A stretch of 64,000 nucleotides of DNA from Anaeromyxobacter diazotrophicus. GTDB taxonomy: Bacteria > Myxococcota > Myxococcia > Myxococcales > Anaeromyxobacteraceae. Below the pieces are notes generated by a model, which did not search any database, was not told where the DNA came from, and saw nothing but the letters and a program-made list of their open reading frames with translations. Shown here piece by piece: positions 1 through 8,141 of the stretch. The first letter of the stretch is position 1. Each line of letters begins with the position of its first letter. The DNA lies in the NCBI RefSeq assembly GCF_013340205.1, contig NZ_BJTG01000002.1, forward strand, positions 248,001 through 312,000. Reading direction: 5' to 3'. The position numbers and the translations under genes were made by a program.

Positions 1-371
1 GTGACCCCGTTGGTGAGGAGGGCCAGCGCCGGGAGCGCCAGGCAGGGCAGCCCGAGGCCCACCGCCAGCGCGACCGAGGGATCGAGGCGCCCGGCAGGCA
101 GCGGCCGATCGCGGGTCCGCCGCATGAGCGCGTCGACGTCGCGCTCGAGGAACTCGTTGAGCGCGTTGGCCGCGCCGACGACCAGCGCCGTGCCGGCGAG
201 GAGCGCCGCCGCGGTGCGCGCGTCGCGGTGGCCGGGCGCGAGCCAGTACCCGCCGGCGGTGGTGCACAGCACGAGCGACGCGAGCCGCGGCTTGCCCAGC
301 GCGACGACGTCGCGCGCGACGGCGAGCGGGCTGCGCGGCTGGAGGACCTCGGCGATGGGGACCTGGATCAC
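1..371 (-). CDS. ctaB: Protoheme IX farnesyltransferase, 5' part (runs off the left edge)
   Basis: UbiA-family membrane prenyltransferase that adds a farnesyl group to haem b to make haem O for haem-copper oxidases. Only about the first 123 codons are in the window. The family signature NALNEFLERDVDALMRRT followed by RDRPLPAG, which holds the Asp-rich prenyl-diphosphate/Mg site, is visible, with hydrophobic segments before and after it. The start is taken as the GTG at 369-371 (VIQVPIAEV), the first in-frame start before the conserved region. It is divergent from the cupredoxin-like gene at 534, which fits a cytochrome oxidase assembly neighbourhood. Family assignment is firm; the exact start is not. 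Confidence 0.85.
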   Translation of the reverse strand, partial: MIQVPIAEVLQPRSPLAVARDVVALGKPRLASLVLCTTAGGYWLAPGHRDARTAAALLAGTALVVGAANALNEFLERDVDALMRRTRDRPLPAGRLDPSVALAVGLGLPCLALPALALLTNGV

Positions 372-533
372 GGGGTGGGCCTCGCGTGGGCGGCCCGGAG
401 GCCGCGCCGGCTGCGGACGGCCCTTCTATTAGGGGGGGAGCGAGCGGGCGGCAACGCGCCGGCGGCCCCTCGGAGGCGAGCGCCCTAAGAGGGCTCTCTC
501 GTGCGCGGATGGCGCGGGGTAACGCTGGGCGCC

Positions 534-1196
534 ATGACGATCCGCACCGCCCTCGCCCTGGCGCTCGCCGCGCTCGGGCCGGCCGCACGCGCCGGAGACG
601 TGGTGGGCACCGTCACCTTCCAGGGCGCGCCCGCGCCGCTGCCCGCCGCCCCGGTGACGAAGGACGGCGCCACCTGCGGCGCGTCGCAGCCGGACGAGTC
701 CCTGAAGGTGTCGCCGGCCGGCCGGGTCGCCCTCGCGGTGGTGGAGGTGGAGGGGGCACCCCGCCCGCCGCCCGTCCGGGCGGCGCTCGGGCAGGACCGG
801 TGCCGGTTCGCCCCGCACGTCCAGGCGGTGCCCGCCGGATCGACGCTGGAGGTGGCGAACGGCGACCCCATCCTGCACAGCGTGCGGGGGTGGGCCGGAC
901 GGCGCTCGCGCTTCGAGCTGGCGCTCGCCTCGCGCGGGGACCGCGCCGAGGCCGCGCTCGAGCGGCCGGGGGTGATCCAGGTGCGGTGCGACGTGCACGC
1001 CTGGATGATCGCCTACGTGGTGGTGACGGCCGGGCCCGCGGCGGTCTCCGGCGACGACGGCACCTTCGCGGTGCGCGGGGTGCCGCCCGGCGAGTACACG
1101 GTGCGCGCCTGGCACGAGCGCCTGGGCGAGCGGACCCTGCGCGTGACGGTCCCGGCCGAGGGGGCCGCGCGCGCCGACTTCAGCTACGGCCGCTGA
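534..1196 (+). CDS. Secreted cupredoxin-like protein with carboxypeptidase-regulatory-like tail
   Basis: A 220-residue exported protein. A signal peptide covers about residues 1-20 (ends AARA). The middle resembles a plastocyanin/amicyanin fold: His115, then Cys152, His155 and Met158 in CDVHAWM. This is the complete type-1 copper ligand set with amicyanin-like C-x2-H-x2-M spacing. Residues about 165-220 look like a carboxypeptidase regulatory-like beta domain (GTFAVRGVPPGEYTV). Residues about 22-75 are a further beta-rich segment. The start is the ATG at 534, directly before the signal peptide, rather than the upstream in-frame GTG at 501. A periplasmic copper electron carrier is likely by inference; its partner is not visible. 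Confidence 0.7.
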   Translation: MTIRTALALALAALGPAARAGDVVGTVTFQGAPAPLPAAPVTKDGATCGASQPDESLKVSPAGRVALAVVEVEGAPRPPPVRAALGQDRCRFAPHVQAVPAGSTLEVANGDPILHSVRGWAGRRSRFELALASRGDRAEAALERPGVIQVRCDVHAWMIAYVVVTAGPAAVSGDDGTFAVRGVPPGEYTVRAWHERLGERTLRVTVPAEGAARADFSYGR

Positions 1197-1217
1197 CGCG
1201 CGCCGCGGCCGCCGGGC

Positions 1218-1481
1218 TCAAGGCTCCTCGGCCTCGTCGGGCTCCTCGGCGTCGTCCTCGGCCGCGTCCTCGAGATCGGCCGCTTCGACCGACTCGGCGA
1301 CCTCCTCGATCGGCTCCTCCTTCGCCGCGCGGCGCCGCTCGGCGGCGGGCGAGGGCCTGCTGGGCGCGGCGCGCGGGTCGCTGCCGCACTTCGGGCACGC
1401 CGGGTCGGCCTTCTTGAGATCGTAGAACTTCGTGCCGCACTTCCAGCAGACGTGCTTCTGGCCGAGATCCTTCGCGGGCAT
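1218..1481 (-). CDS. TIGR02300-type (FYDLN acid) zinc-ribbon protein
   Basis: An 87-residue protein with an N-terminal zinc ribbon, Cys12/Cys15 and Cys29/Cys32, around the motif TKFYDLKKADPACPKCG, followed by a strongly acidic tail rich in Glu, Asp and Ala. This matches the small conserved family called FYDLN acid domain/TIGR02300, whose function is not established. The family core usually reads FYDLN; here it is FYDLK. It is divergent from ttcA with about 90 bp between them. There is no evidence for a specific role. Confidence 0.75.
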   Translation of the reverse strand: MPAKDLGQKHVCWKCGTKFYDLKKADPACPKCGSDPRAAPSRPSPAAERRRAAKEEPIEEVAESVEAADLEDAAEDDAEEPDEAEEP

Positions 1482-1572
1482 GGGCTCCTCGTGCGACCTG
1501 GGACCGGCGCTTTATCGCAGGACCGCGGGAAGCGTCAAAGGAAAAGCGGGAGAGCGGTGTTATAGGTCGCGC

Positions 1573-2448
1573 ATGATGGAGGAACGCGACCGGCTGGAGC
1601 GCCGCCTGCTCCGCGCCACCGCCCAGGCGGTGCGCGACTTCGACCTGATCGAGGAGGGCGACCACCTCATGGTCGCCGTCTCCGGGGGGAAGGACAGCTA
1701 CACGCTGCTCCACCTCCTCATGCGCCTGCGCGAGCGCGCCCCGGTGCGCTTCGAGCTCACCGCCGTGAACCTCGACCAGGGGCAGCCCGGCTTCCCGGCG
1801 CACGTCCTGGAGGAGCACTTCCGGGCCGTCGGCGTGCGCTACCGGATGCTCCGCCAGGACACCTACTCCATCGTGAAGCGGCTCGTGCCGGAGGGGAAGA
1901 CCACCTGCCCGGTGTGCTCGCGGCTGCGGCGCGGGATCCTCTACAACACCGCGGTCGAGCTCGGCTGCAACAAGATCGCGCTCGGCCACCACCGCGACGA
2001 TCTCGTCGAGACGCTGCTCCTCAGCGCGCTCTACGCGGGTTCGCTCAAGAGCATGCCGCCCAGGCTCCGCTCCGACGACGGCCGCAACGTCGTCGTGCGC
2101 CCGATGTGCTACGCGGCGGAGGAGGACATCGCCGCGTTCTCCAGCGAGATGCGGTTCCCCATCGTCCCGTGCGACCTGTGCGGCTCGCAGCCGAACCTCC
2201 GCCGGCGCCGCGTGAAGGAGCTCCTGGCCGCGCTCTCGGCGGAGCACCCGGCGGTGAAGGGGAACCTCCTGCACGCCCTCGGCAAGGTGGTGCCGTCGCA
2301 CCTCCTCGACCGCGATCTCCTGGCGCGGCTGGGCGGCGCGACGGGCGCGGATCCCTGGCTGGACGAGGAGGACGGAGGGTGCGAGCCCACCTCCGCGCCC
2401 ATCGTCGCCCTCGGGCCCACCCCGCGCCAGCGCGCGCCGGGCGGCTAG
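1573..2448 (+). CDS. ttcA: tRNA 2-thiocytidine(32) synthetase TtcA
   Basis: ATP-dependent enzyme that thiolates cytidine 32 of certain tRNAs using an Fe-S cluster. The PP-loop SGGKDS is at residues 37-42. The paired motifs CPVCSRLRRG (Cys112, Cys115) and CDLCGSQ (Cys200, Cys203) mark the TtcA group; the Cys-x2-Cys pairs are cluster and catalytic candidates. At about 291 residues it has the usual length. Two adjacent ATGs (1573, 1576) are possible starts. No Shine-Dalgarno motif is close; a TATAGG hexamer ends 6 nt before the first ATG (see finding on leaderless starts). Confidence 0.92.
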   Translation: MMEERDRLERRLLRATAQAVRDFDLIEEGDHLMVAVSGGKDSYTLLHLLMRLRERAPVRFELTAVNLDQGQPGFPAHVLEEHFRAVGVRYRMLRQDTYSIVKRLVPEGKTTCPVCSRLRRGILYNTAVELGCNKIALGHHRDDLVETLLLSALYAGSLKSMPPRLRSDDGRNVVVRPMCYAAEEDIAAFSSEMRFPIVPCDLCGSQPNLRRRRVKELLAALSAEHPAVKGNLLHALGKVVPSHLLDRDLLARLGGATGADPWLDEEDGGCEPTSAPIVALGPTPRQRAPGG

Positions 2449-2493
2449 TGCCCCCGCGCCGCGGGACGGCGCGATATCCGATCGCGCGCCAGC

Positions 2494-2523
2494 TTGAGCC
2501 GACGTTCCGCCGGAGAGTAGGAT
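2494..2523 (+). promoter_or_regulatory. Candidate promoter ending 7 nt before a GTG start
   Basis: TTGAGC (2494-2499) and TAGGAT (2518-2523), 18 bp apart, resemble a sigma-70 -35/-10 pair. The -10 ends 7 nt upstream of the GTG at 2531, and the nearest purine-rich motif (GGAGAG) is too far away to act as a Shine-Dalgarno. If the promoter is real the mRNA would be leaderless. Based on pattern only. Confidence 0.35.
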
Positions 2524-2530
2524 TCGCCTC

Positions 2531-3997
2531 GTGAAGTTCACGTGCGAGAAGTGCGGGCGATCCTACGTCGCCGACGAGAAGGTGCGCGGGCGCGCCTTCA
2601 AGATGAAGTGCAAGCAGTGCGGGCAGCTCATCGTCGTGAAGCCCGATCGCAGCGCGCCGACCCCGACGCCGGGATCGCTGCCGGCGGTCGAGGCGACCAC
2701 GCCCACCTCGGCAGCGTTCTCCCTCGACCCGCCCTCCGATCCGTTCGCGCCCACGCCGGCGGCGGATCCGTTCTCGGCGCCGGCCGCCGATCCGTTCAAG
2801 GCGCCGTCGCCGGATCCCTTCGCCACCGCCTCCCCGCCGCCGCCGGCGGCTCCGGCACCGCGCCCCGCCTTCGACCCGTTCGCGGACGTGCCGACCGAGG
2901 GCCCCGCGAGCGCCGCCAAGCCGACCGCCGACGAGTCGGAGGCGGCCTTCGCGGACCTCTCGCGGGAGATGCAGGACGTCACGAACAACATCGCGGTCGC
3001 GCCCGTGCGGCAGCCCGCCGATCCCACCCCGGCGATCGACCGCGGGCGGCGCTCGCCGCCCACGCCCGCGCCGGTGGTCGCCGCCGCGCCCGCCGCCCCG
3101 GCCGCGCCCCGGTCCGCGAAGCCTGCCGCTCCGGCGCCGGGCAAGAAGTCCTCGATGCCGCTCATCGCGGGCGGCGCCGCTGCCGCGCTGGTGCTCGTCG
3201 GCGTGGCGGCGTACGCCCTCGTGGGAGGCAAGAGCTCCAGCACCGCGCCTGCGCCCCGGCCGCCGCCGCCCGTCGCGGCCACGCGCCCGCAGCCGCCCGC
3301 GCCTGCGCCCGCGGCCGCGCCCGAGAAGCGCGCGCCCCCCCCGGCCGCGGCCGCCGCGCCGGTCGAGCCGCCCGCGGCGGCTCCGTTCGTCGCGGCGCCG
3401 GCCCCGGTGCCGCCTCCGGCCCAGGCCGCCGCCCCGGCGCCCAGGCCGGCGAAGGTCGCCAAGGCGCCCGAGAAGCCCGCGCCGGCGATGCCCCGGCGGA
3501 AGGAGGTCGCCAAGGCGACTCCGCCTCCGCCTCCGCCCGCACCGGCGCGCGCCGCCCCGCCGCCGCCCGTCGCCGCGCCGGCCCCGGCGCCCGCGCCCGC
3601 GCCCGCCCCGGAGGCGCGGCCCATCGCCCGCTACACGCCGCCGCCCGCGCTCGGCCGCGCCGCGTCGGCGGCCGCCAGCGCGCCGTCCTCGGGCGGCGGC
3701 GAGCCGTCGCTCGACCAGGCCAAGGTGGACGCTGCGTTCGCCAGCCACCGCGCGGCCTTCGACGCCTGTCTCTCCACCGCGCGCAAGAACGAGCCGAACG
3801 TCGCCCTCGACGGCCGCACGGTCAACGTGACCATGACCGTCAACCCGAACGGCCACGCGATGTACCCGACGCTCGACGACGTGGAGCTCAACGGCACGAA
3901 CCTGGGCGAGTGCCTGAAGAACGAGAGCGGCAAGATCCGCTTCCCGACCTTCGGCGGCGACGCCATCCGCGTGCGGAAGCCGATCGTCCTCAAGTGA
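2531..3997 (+). CDS. Zinc-ribbon, single-TM protein with AgmX/PglI C-terminal domain
   Basis: A 488-residue membrane protein in three parts. Residues 1-40 form an MJ0042-type zinc ribbon (CEKCGRSY and CKQCGQLI). Residues about 40-375 are Pro/Ala-rich linker containing one transmembrane segment near residues 208-230. Residues about 390-488 match the AgmX/PglI C-terminal domain of myxobacterial motility and envelope proteins (AAFDACLSTARK, TMTVNPNGHA). The layout suggests a cytoplasmic ribbon tethered through the inner membrane to a periplasmic TonB-like domain. The GTG at 2531 starts the ribbon itself, so it is well placed. Specific function unknown. Its stop overlaps the deoC start. Confidence 0.75.
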   Translation: MKFTCEKCGRSYVADEKVRGRAFKMKCKQCGQLIVVKPDRSAPTPTPGSLPAVEATTPTSAAFSLDPPSDPFAPTPAADPFSAPAADPFKAPSPDPFATASPPPPAAPAPRPAFDPFADVPTEGPASAAKPTADESEAAFADLSREMQDVTNNIAVAPVRQPADPTPAIDRGRRSPPTPAPVVAAAPAAPAAPRSAKPAAPAPGKKSSMPLIAGGAAAALVLVGVAAYALVGGKSSSTAPAPRPPPPVAATRPQPPAPAPAAAPEKRAPPPAAAAAPVEPPAAAPFVAAPAPVPPPAQAAAPAPRPAKVAKAPEKPAPAMPRRKEVAKATPPPPPPAPARAAPPPPVAAPAPAPAPAPAPEARPIARYTPPPALGRAASAAASAPSSGGGEPSLDQAKVDAAFASHRAAFDACLSTARKNEPNVALDGRTVNVTMTVNPNGHAMYPTLDDVELNGTNLGECLKNESGKIRFPTFGGDAIRVRKPIVLK

Positions 3998-4665
3998 GTA
4001 CCCCGCTCGCGTCGCCGCGCGAGCTGGCGCCGCTCGTCGACCACACCGTCCTGCGCCCCGGCGCGGGCGAGGGCGAGGTCGAGCGCGCCTGCGACGAGGC
4101 GCTCCAGCACGGCTTCGCCGGCGTGTGCGTGCGCGAGGCGCACCTCGCGCTGGTCGTGCGCCGGCTGGCGGGGGCGGCGCCCCGCCCGATCGCCGTGGCG
4201 GATTTTCCCCTCGGGGCGGCGCCGGCCGCGGCGCGCGCCGAGGAGGCGCGCCGGCTGGCCGCCCTGGGCGCGCGGGAGATCGACGTCGTCTTCCCGCTCC
4301 CCCGGCTCGCCGCCCGCGACCACGCGGGCGCCCTGGCCGACCTGAGCGCGGTGGTGCGCGCCGCCGCCCCGGCGGCGGTGAAGGTCATCCTCGAGACGGG
4401 CGCGCTCTCGGGCCCGGAGAAGGCGGCGGCCTGCGCCCTGGCGCTCGCCGCCGGCGCCGCCTTCGTGAAGACCTCCACCGGCTTCGGACCCGGCGGGGCC
4501 ACCGTCGAGGACGTCGCGCTCCTCCGCGCGCTGGCCGGGCCGGCGGCGGGAGTGAAGGCCTCGGGCGGCATCCGGACCGCCGCCGACGCGCTCCGGATGG
4601 TGCGCGCCGGCGCGAACCGGCTCGGGACGAGCGCGGGCGTCGCGCTCGTGACCGGCAGCTGGTGA
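3994..4665 (+). CDS. deoC: Deoxyribose-phosphate aldolase
   Basis: TIM-barrel class I aldolase that cleaves 2-deoxyribose 5-phosphate to glyceraldehyde 3-phosphate and acetaldehyde. The Schiff-base lysine is Lys159 in AFVKTSTGFGPGG and the second active-site lysine is Lys188 in GVKASGGIRT. At 223 residues it has full length. The GTG start at 3994 overlaps the upstream TGA (GTGA), so translation is probably coupled to the zinc-ribbon gene even though the functions look unrelated. The partner phosphopentomutase gene deoB lies 1.2 kb downstream. The strand-3 motif reads EIDVVFPLP rather than the more usual EIDMVINIG. Confidence 0.9.
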   Translation: MSTPLASPRELAPLVDHTVLRPGAGEGEVERACDEALQHGFAGVCVREAHLALVVRRLAGAAPRPIAVADFPLGAAPAAARAEEARRLAALGAREIDVVFPLPRLAARDHAGALADLSAVVRAAAPAAVKVILETGALSGPEKAAACALALAAGAAFVKTSTGFGPGGATVEDVALLRALAGPAAGVKASGGIRTAADALRMVRAGANRLGTSAGVALVTGSW

Positions 4666-4684
4666 CCCGCGCCGGGCCGCCCGG

Positions 4685-5764
4685 CTAGCGCTCGCAGAGC
4701 CGCGCCGCGACCCGCTCCGCCTCCGCCATCAGCTCGCGCACGAGCTCGCCGGCCGGCCGCGCCCGCGCGAGCGCCACCCCCTGCCCGGCCCACATCGAGG
4801 CGAGATCGGCGCGCTCCTGCCGCGCCGCCGCCTGCCGCAGCTCGCCCGTGAGCGCGTTCTGGTGCGGGTAGGGCAGGATGGCGCCCGCCCGCTCCACGTC
4901 GACCATGAAGCGGGTGGCGAAGCCGCGCACGAGCTTCCCGGAGTAGGCGCGGGTGAGGCGCGTCGGATCGGAGCCGCCGCGCGGCGCGAGCACCTCCCGC
5001 TTGTGCAGCGCGCTCGCCCCGCTCTCGGGCGTGGCGAGGAAGGCGGTGCCGAGCTGCGCCGCGGCCGCGCCGAGCGCCAGCGCCGCGACCACCCCGCGGC
5101 CGTCCATGATCCCCCCCGCGGCCACCACCGGCACCTTCACGGCGTCCACCACCTGCGGCACGAGCGCCAGGGTGCCGACCAGCCCGCGCTCGAACGGCCC
5201 GGCGAAGGTGCCGCGGTGACCGCCGGCCTCGGCCCCCTGCGCCACCACCGCGTCGACGCCGCTGGCCTCCAGCGCGCGCGCCTCCTCGACGGTGGTGGCG
5301 GAGCCGAGCACCGCGATGCCGAGCGCGTGCAGCGCCGCCACCTCCTCCGCCGGGAGCGCGCCGAAGGTGAAGCTGAACACCGGCACCCGCTCCTCCTTCA
5401 CCACCGCGAGCTGGCCGGCGAAGTCGGGCGGCGCCGCGAGGCGCGGTCGCAGGGCGACGCCCAGCTCGCGGCCGATGGGCTCGAGCGCCGCCGCCGCCGC
5501 CCGGAGCTCCTCCTCGCCGGGCGGCGCCGCCGCCGGCTCGGGTACGAACAGGTTCACGGCGAAGGGGCGCCGGGTGCGGGCGCGGACGTCGCGGATGGCG
5601 GCGCGGATGGCCTCCGGCGCGAGGTAGCCGCCCGCGAACGAGCCGAGCGCGCCCGCCTCGGAGCTGGCCGCCACCAGCGCCGGCGTGGTGGGGCCGCCCG
5701 CCATGGGGGCGACGACGAGGGGGTGATCGATCCCGAGGCGGCGGGAGAGCGCGGTGGGCCACAT
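4685..5764 (-). CDS. Nitronate monooxygenase (FMN, 2-nitropropane dioxygenase family)
   Basis: A 359-residue FMN-dependent TIM-barrel oxidoreductase expected to oxidise alkyl nitronates. Seen in the sequence: the N-terminal FMN motif HPLVVAPMAGGPTTP, the central AQGAEAGGHRG with the likely catalytic His, the phosphate-binding AAGGIMDGRGV, and LGTAFLATPES. It starts at the ATG 5762-5764, immediately before the conserved MWPTALSRRLGI. It lies on the opposite strand between deoC and deoB and has no evident functional link to them. Some family members have other substrates, so the exact reaction is inferred. Confidence 0.85.
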   Translation of the reverse strand: MWPTALSRRLGIDHPLVVAPMAGGPTTPALVAASSEAGALGSFAGGYLAPEAIRAAIRDVRARTRRPFAVNLFVPEPAAAPPGEEELRAAAAALEPIGRELGVALRPRLAAPPDFAGQLAVVKEERVPVFSFTFGALPAEEVAALHALGIAVLGSATTVEEARALEASGVDAVVAQGAEAGGHRGTFAGPFERGLVGTLALVPQVVDAVKVPVVAAGGIMDGRGVVAALALGAAAAQLGTAFLATPESGASALHKREVLAPRGGSDPTRLTRAYSGKLVRGFATRFMVDVERAGAILPYPHQNALTGELRQAAARQERADLASMWAGQGVALARARPAGELVRELMAEAERVAARLCER

Positions 5765-5827
5765 GGCGCCGATCTTGGCGGCGCCGCCCTGCGTGCGCCG
5801 CGCCCGGAATGGGCCTAGAACAGGGGC

Positions 5828-7000
5828 ATGTCCGACCGGCGTCGCTTCGTGATCCTGGTGGCCGACAGCGCCGGCTGCGGCGCGCTCCCCGACGCCGCCG
5901 CCTACGGCGACGCGGGCTCCGACACCCTCGGCCACGTGAGCCGCGCGGTGGGCGGCCTCGCGCTGCCGCACCTCGGCCGGCTGGGCCTCGGGCACCTCAC
6001 CCCGATGCTGGGCGTCCCGCCCGATCCGGCGCCGGCCGGCTTCTACGGCAAGATGGCGGAGCGGTCGCAGGGCAAGGACACCATCACCGGCCACTGGGAG
6101 ATGATGGGCATCGTCCTCGAGGAGGCGCTGCGGCTCTTCCCGCGCGGCTTCCCGCCCGAGATCCTCGAGCCCTGGCTGGCGGAGACGGGCGCGCCGGGCG
6201 TGCTCGGGAACGAGGTGGCGAGCGGCACCGAGATCATCCAGCGGCTGGGGGAGGAGCACCAGCGCACCGGCCGGCCCATCGTCTACACCTCGGCCGACTC
6301 GGTGTTCCAGGTGGCCTGCCACGAGGAGACGGTCCCGCTCGAGACCCTCTACGCCTGGTGTCTCGCGGCGCGGCGGCAGCTCGACCGCTGGCGGGTGGCG
6401 CGCGTCATCGCGCGGCCGTTCGTGGGCCGCCCCGGCGCCTACACCCGCACCTACCACCGCCGCGACTTCGCCATCGCCACCCCGGGCGTCACCGTGCTGG
6501 AGCGGCTCGCCGAGCGCGGCGTGCCGGTGGTGGGGGTGGGCAAGATCCCCGACATCTTCGACGGCAAGGGCATCACCGAGGCGGTCCACACCGCCGGGAA
6601 CGCCGACGGCCTGCGCCAGACCGAGCGGCTGCTCGGGACGCTCGAGCGCGGGCTCCTGTTCGTGAACCTGGTGGACTTCGACATGCTGTACGGGCACCGC
6701 AACGACGCGCGGGGCTATGCCGGGGCGCTGGTGGAGCTGGACCGGGCCCTGCCGCGGCTCCTCGAGCGGCTCCGGCCGGGCGACGTCCTCGCGGTCACCG
6801 CGGACCACGGCTGCGATCCGACGACGCCCTCCACCGATCACTCGCGCGAGTACGTCCCGCTGCTGGTCCACGCGCCGGGGAGAGGCGGGGGTCCGCTCGG
6901 GGTCCGCGAGACCTTCGCCGATCTGGGCGCCACGGTGGCCGAGCTGTTCGGCGCCGAGGCGAGGGTGGGGCGGAGCTTCCTCGCCGCGCTCGGCGGGTGA
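5828..7000 (+). CDS. deoB: Phosphopentomutase
   Basis: Alkaline-phosphatase-superfamily mutase that interconverts (deoxy)ribose 1-phosphate and 5-phosphate, feeding DeoC. Metal-binding motifs are present: DSAGCGALPDAAAYGD near residue 13, the phospho-acceptor Thr in KDTITGHWEMMG near residue 80, and the C-terminal TADHGCDPTTPSTDHSREY. At 390 residues it has normal length. With deoC it forms a split deoxynucleoside-catabolism pair on the same strand, separated by the opposite-strand nitronate monooxygenase. An AGGGGC stretch sits just before the ATG. Confidence 0.93.
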   Translation: MSDRRRFVILVADSAGCGALPDAAAYGDAGSDTLGHVSRAVGGLALPHLGRLGLGHLTPMLGVPPDPAPAGFYGKMAERSQGKDTITGHWEMMGIVLEEALRLFPRGFPPEILEPWLAETGAPGVLGNEVASGTEIIQRLGEEHQRTGRPIVYTSADSVFQVACHEETVPLETLYAWCLAARRQLDRWRVARVIARPFVGRPGAYTRTYHRRDFAIATPGVTVLERLAERGVPVVGVGKIPDIFDGKGITEAVHTAGNADGLRQTERLLGTLERGLLFVNLVDFDMLYGHRNDARGYAGALVELDRALPRLLERLRPGDVLAVTADHGCDPTTPSTDHSREYVPLLVHAPGRGGGPLGVRETFADLGATVAELFGAEARVGRSFLAALGG

Positions 7001-7009
7001 GCGCGAAGG

Positions 7010-7912
7010 CTACTCGAAGACGTGCGCGGCCTCGGCGCGGAGCTGCGGCGAGAGCTCGATGCCCAGGGCGCTCGCGGTCCGCGCGTTGAGGTAGAGGGCG
7101 CCGTCGGGGGCGCTCAGCGCGGGCTTGCCGCCGGCGAGCATCTTCTTCGCGGCGGCGGCGGCCTTGCGGCCGACGTCGTCCCAGCGCGCCTCGACCGTGA
7201 GGAGGGCGCCCGCCCGCGCCATGATCTCGGTGTAGCCGACCACCGGGACCTTGGCGGCGAGCGGCGTCTGCAGGAGGACGCGGAGCGTCTCCGCCCCGAT
7301 CACCGTCGTGTCCGGCACGAGCCACAGCACGTCGACGCCGGGGAGGAGCTGGCGCAGCGCCCCCGGCACCTCGGCCCGGCTCGAGACCTCCTTGCGCACG
7401 AGGCGCAGGCCGGCCCCGAGCAGCGCCGACTCGCACTCCGCCACCTGGCCGCTCGAGATCGCGGGGTCGTACAGGATCCCCACCCGCTGCGCGCGCGGGA
7501 GCGCGGTGTGCAGCGCCCGCACCTGGTGCCCCGGGGAGACGTACATCGGCACGCCGGGGAGGGCGGGATCGAGCCCGGCGCCCGCGGCGCTCGGGACCAT
7601 GGCGTAGAGCACCGGCGCGCCGAGCGACGCGGCCGCGACGGCGACGTCCGGGCCGATGGCGAAGAGCACCTTCGCGCCGCTGGTCGTGATGCGCACCTGC
7701 TCGGCCAGGTTCCCCGGCGCGAGCTGCAGCGCCCGGCCTGCCATCCCGGCGGACGCGAGGAAGCTCTGCTCGACCGCCCGGTAGGCCGGCAGGTCGGTGC
7801 TCCGGATGACGACCACCTCGCCGGTGGCGCGCGCGGGGCTCGGCCCCGCGGCGGCCCCGGCCGCGAGGGCGAGCGCGGCGAGGTGCGCCGCGCGTGACCG
7901 GAAGCTCGTCAT
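7010..7912 (-). CDS. Orphan ABC-type substrate-binding protein (ABC_sub_bind family)
   Basis: A 300-residue exported protein. A signal peptide covers about residues 1-30, followed by a periplasmic-binding fold with ABC_sub_bind-like features (VRITTSGAKVLFAIGPDVA, RVGILYDPAISSG, LLPGVDVLWLVPDTTV). Ligand unknown. No permease or ATPase gene is adjacent, so it may be a sensor partner or work with components elsewhere. It is divergent from the haem-sensor gene at 8142. The 229-bp interval between them contains no other gene that I can support. Confidence 0.7.
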   Translation of the reverse strand: MTSFRSRAAHLAALALAAGAAAGPSPARATGEVVVIRSTDLPAYRAVEQSFLASAGMAGRALQLAPGNLAEQVRITTSGAKVLFAIGPDVAVAAASLGAPVLYAMVPSAAGAGLDPALPGVPMYVSPGHQVRALHTALPRAQRVGILYDPAISSGQVAECESALLGAGLRLVRKEVSSRAEVPGALRQLLPGVDVLWLVPDTTVIGAETLRVLLQTPLAAKVPVVGYTEIMARAGALLTVEARWDDVGRKAAAAAKKMLAGGKPALSAPDGALYLNARTASALGIELSPQLRAEAAHVFE

Positions 7913-8141
7913 CCCGAAACCCTCCCCCAGGCCACGGGCGTGCGGCCGAGCGCATTGTACACGGCCCGCCGCGTCAGCCGGGGATTCCTTGTGCGCGGAC
8001 CTGGGCGCGTGTCGGGTGGACAAGGGCCGGCCCCTCGGAGATCGTCGGGCGAGCCCTCGGGAGAGGGGCACCAGTGCGGACGGACGGCCGGGCGCCGCGC
8101 AGCGATGCGCGACCCGCCGCAGACCCGCAGGAGAACGTCCA

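Noticed and set aside
1180-2541. 453-codon minus-strand frame opposite ttcA
   Set aside because: ttcA is clear from its catalytic motifs on the other strand; the antisense product is low-complexity.
2640-3650. Short tandem Pro/Ala-coding repeats such as GCGCCC
   Set aside because: These are a low-complexity linker inside the zinc-ribbon gene, not a non-coding repeat array or CRISPR.
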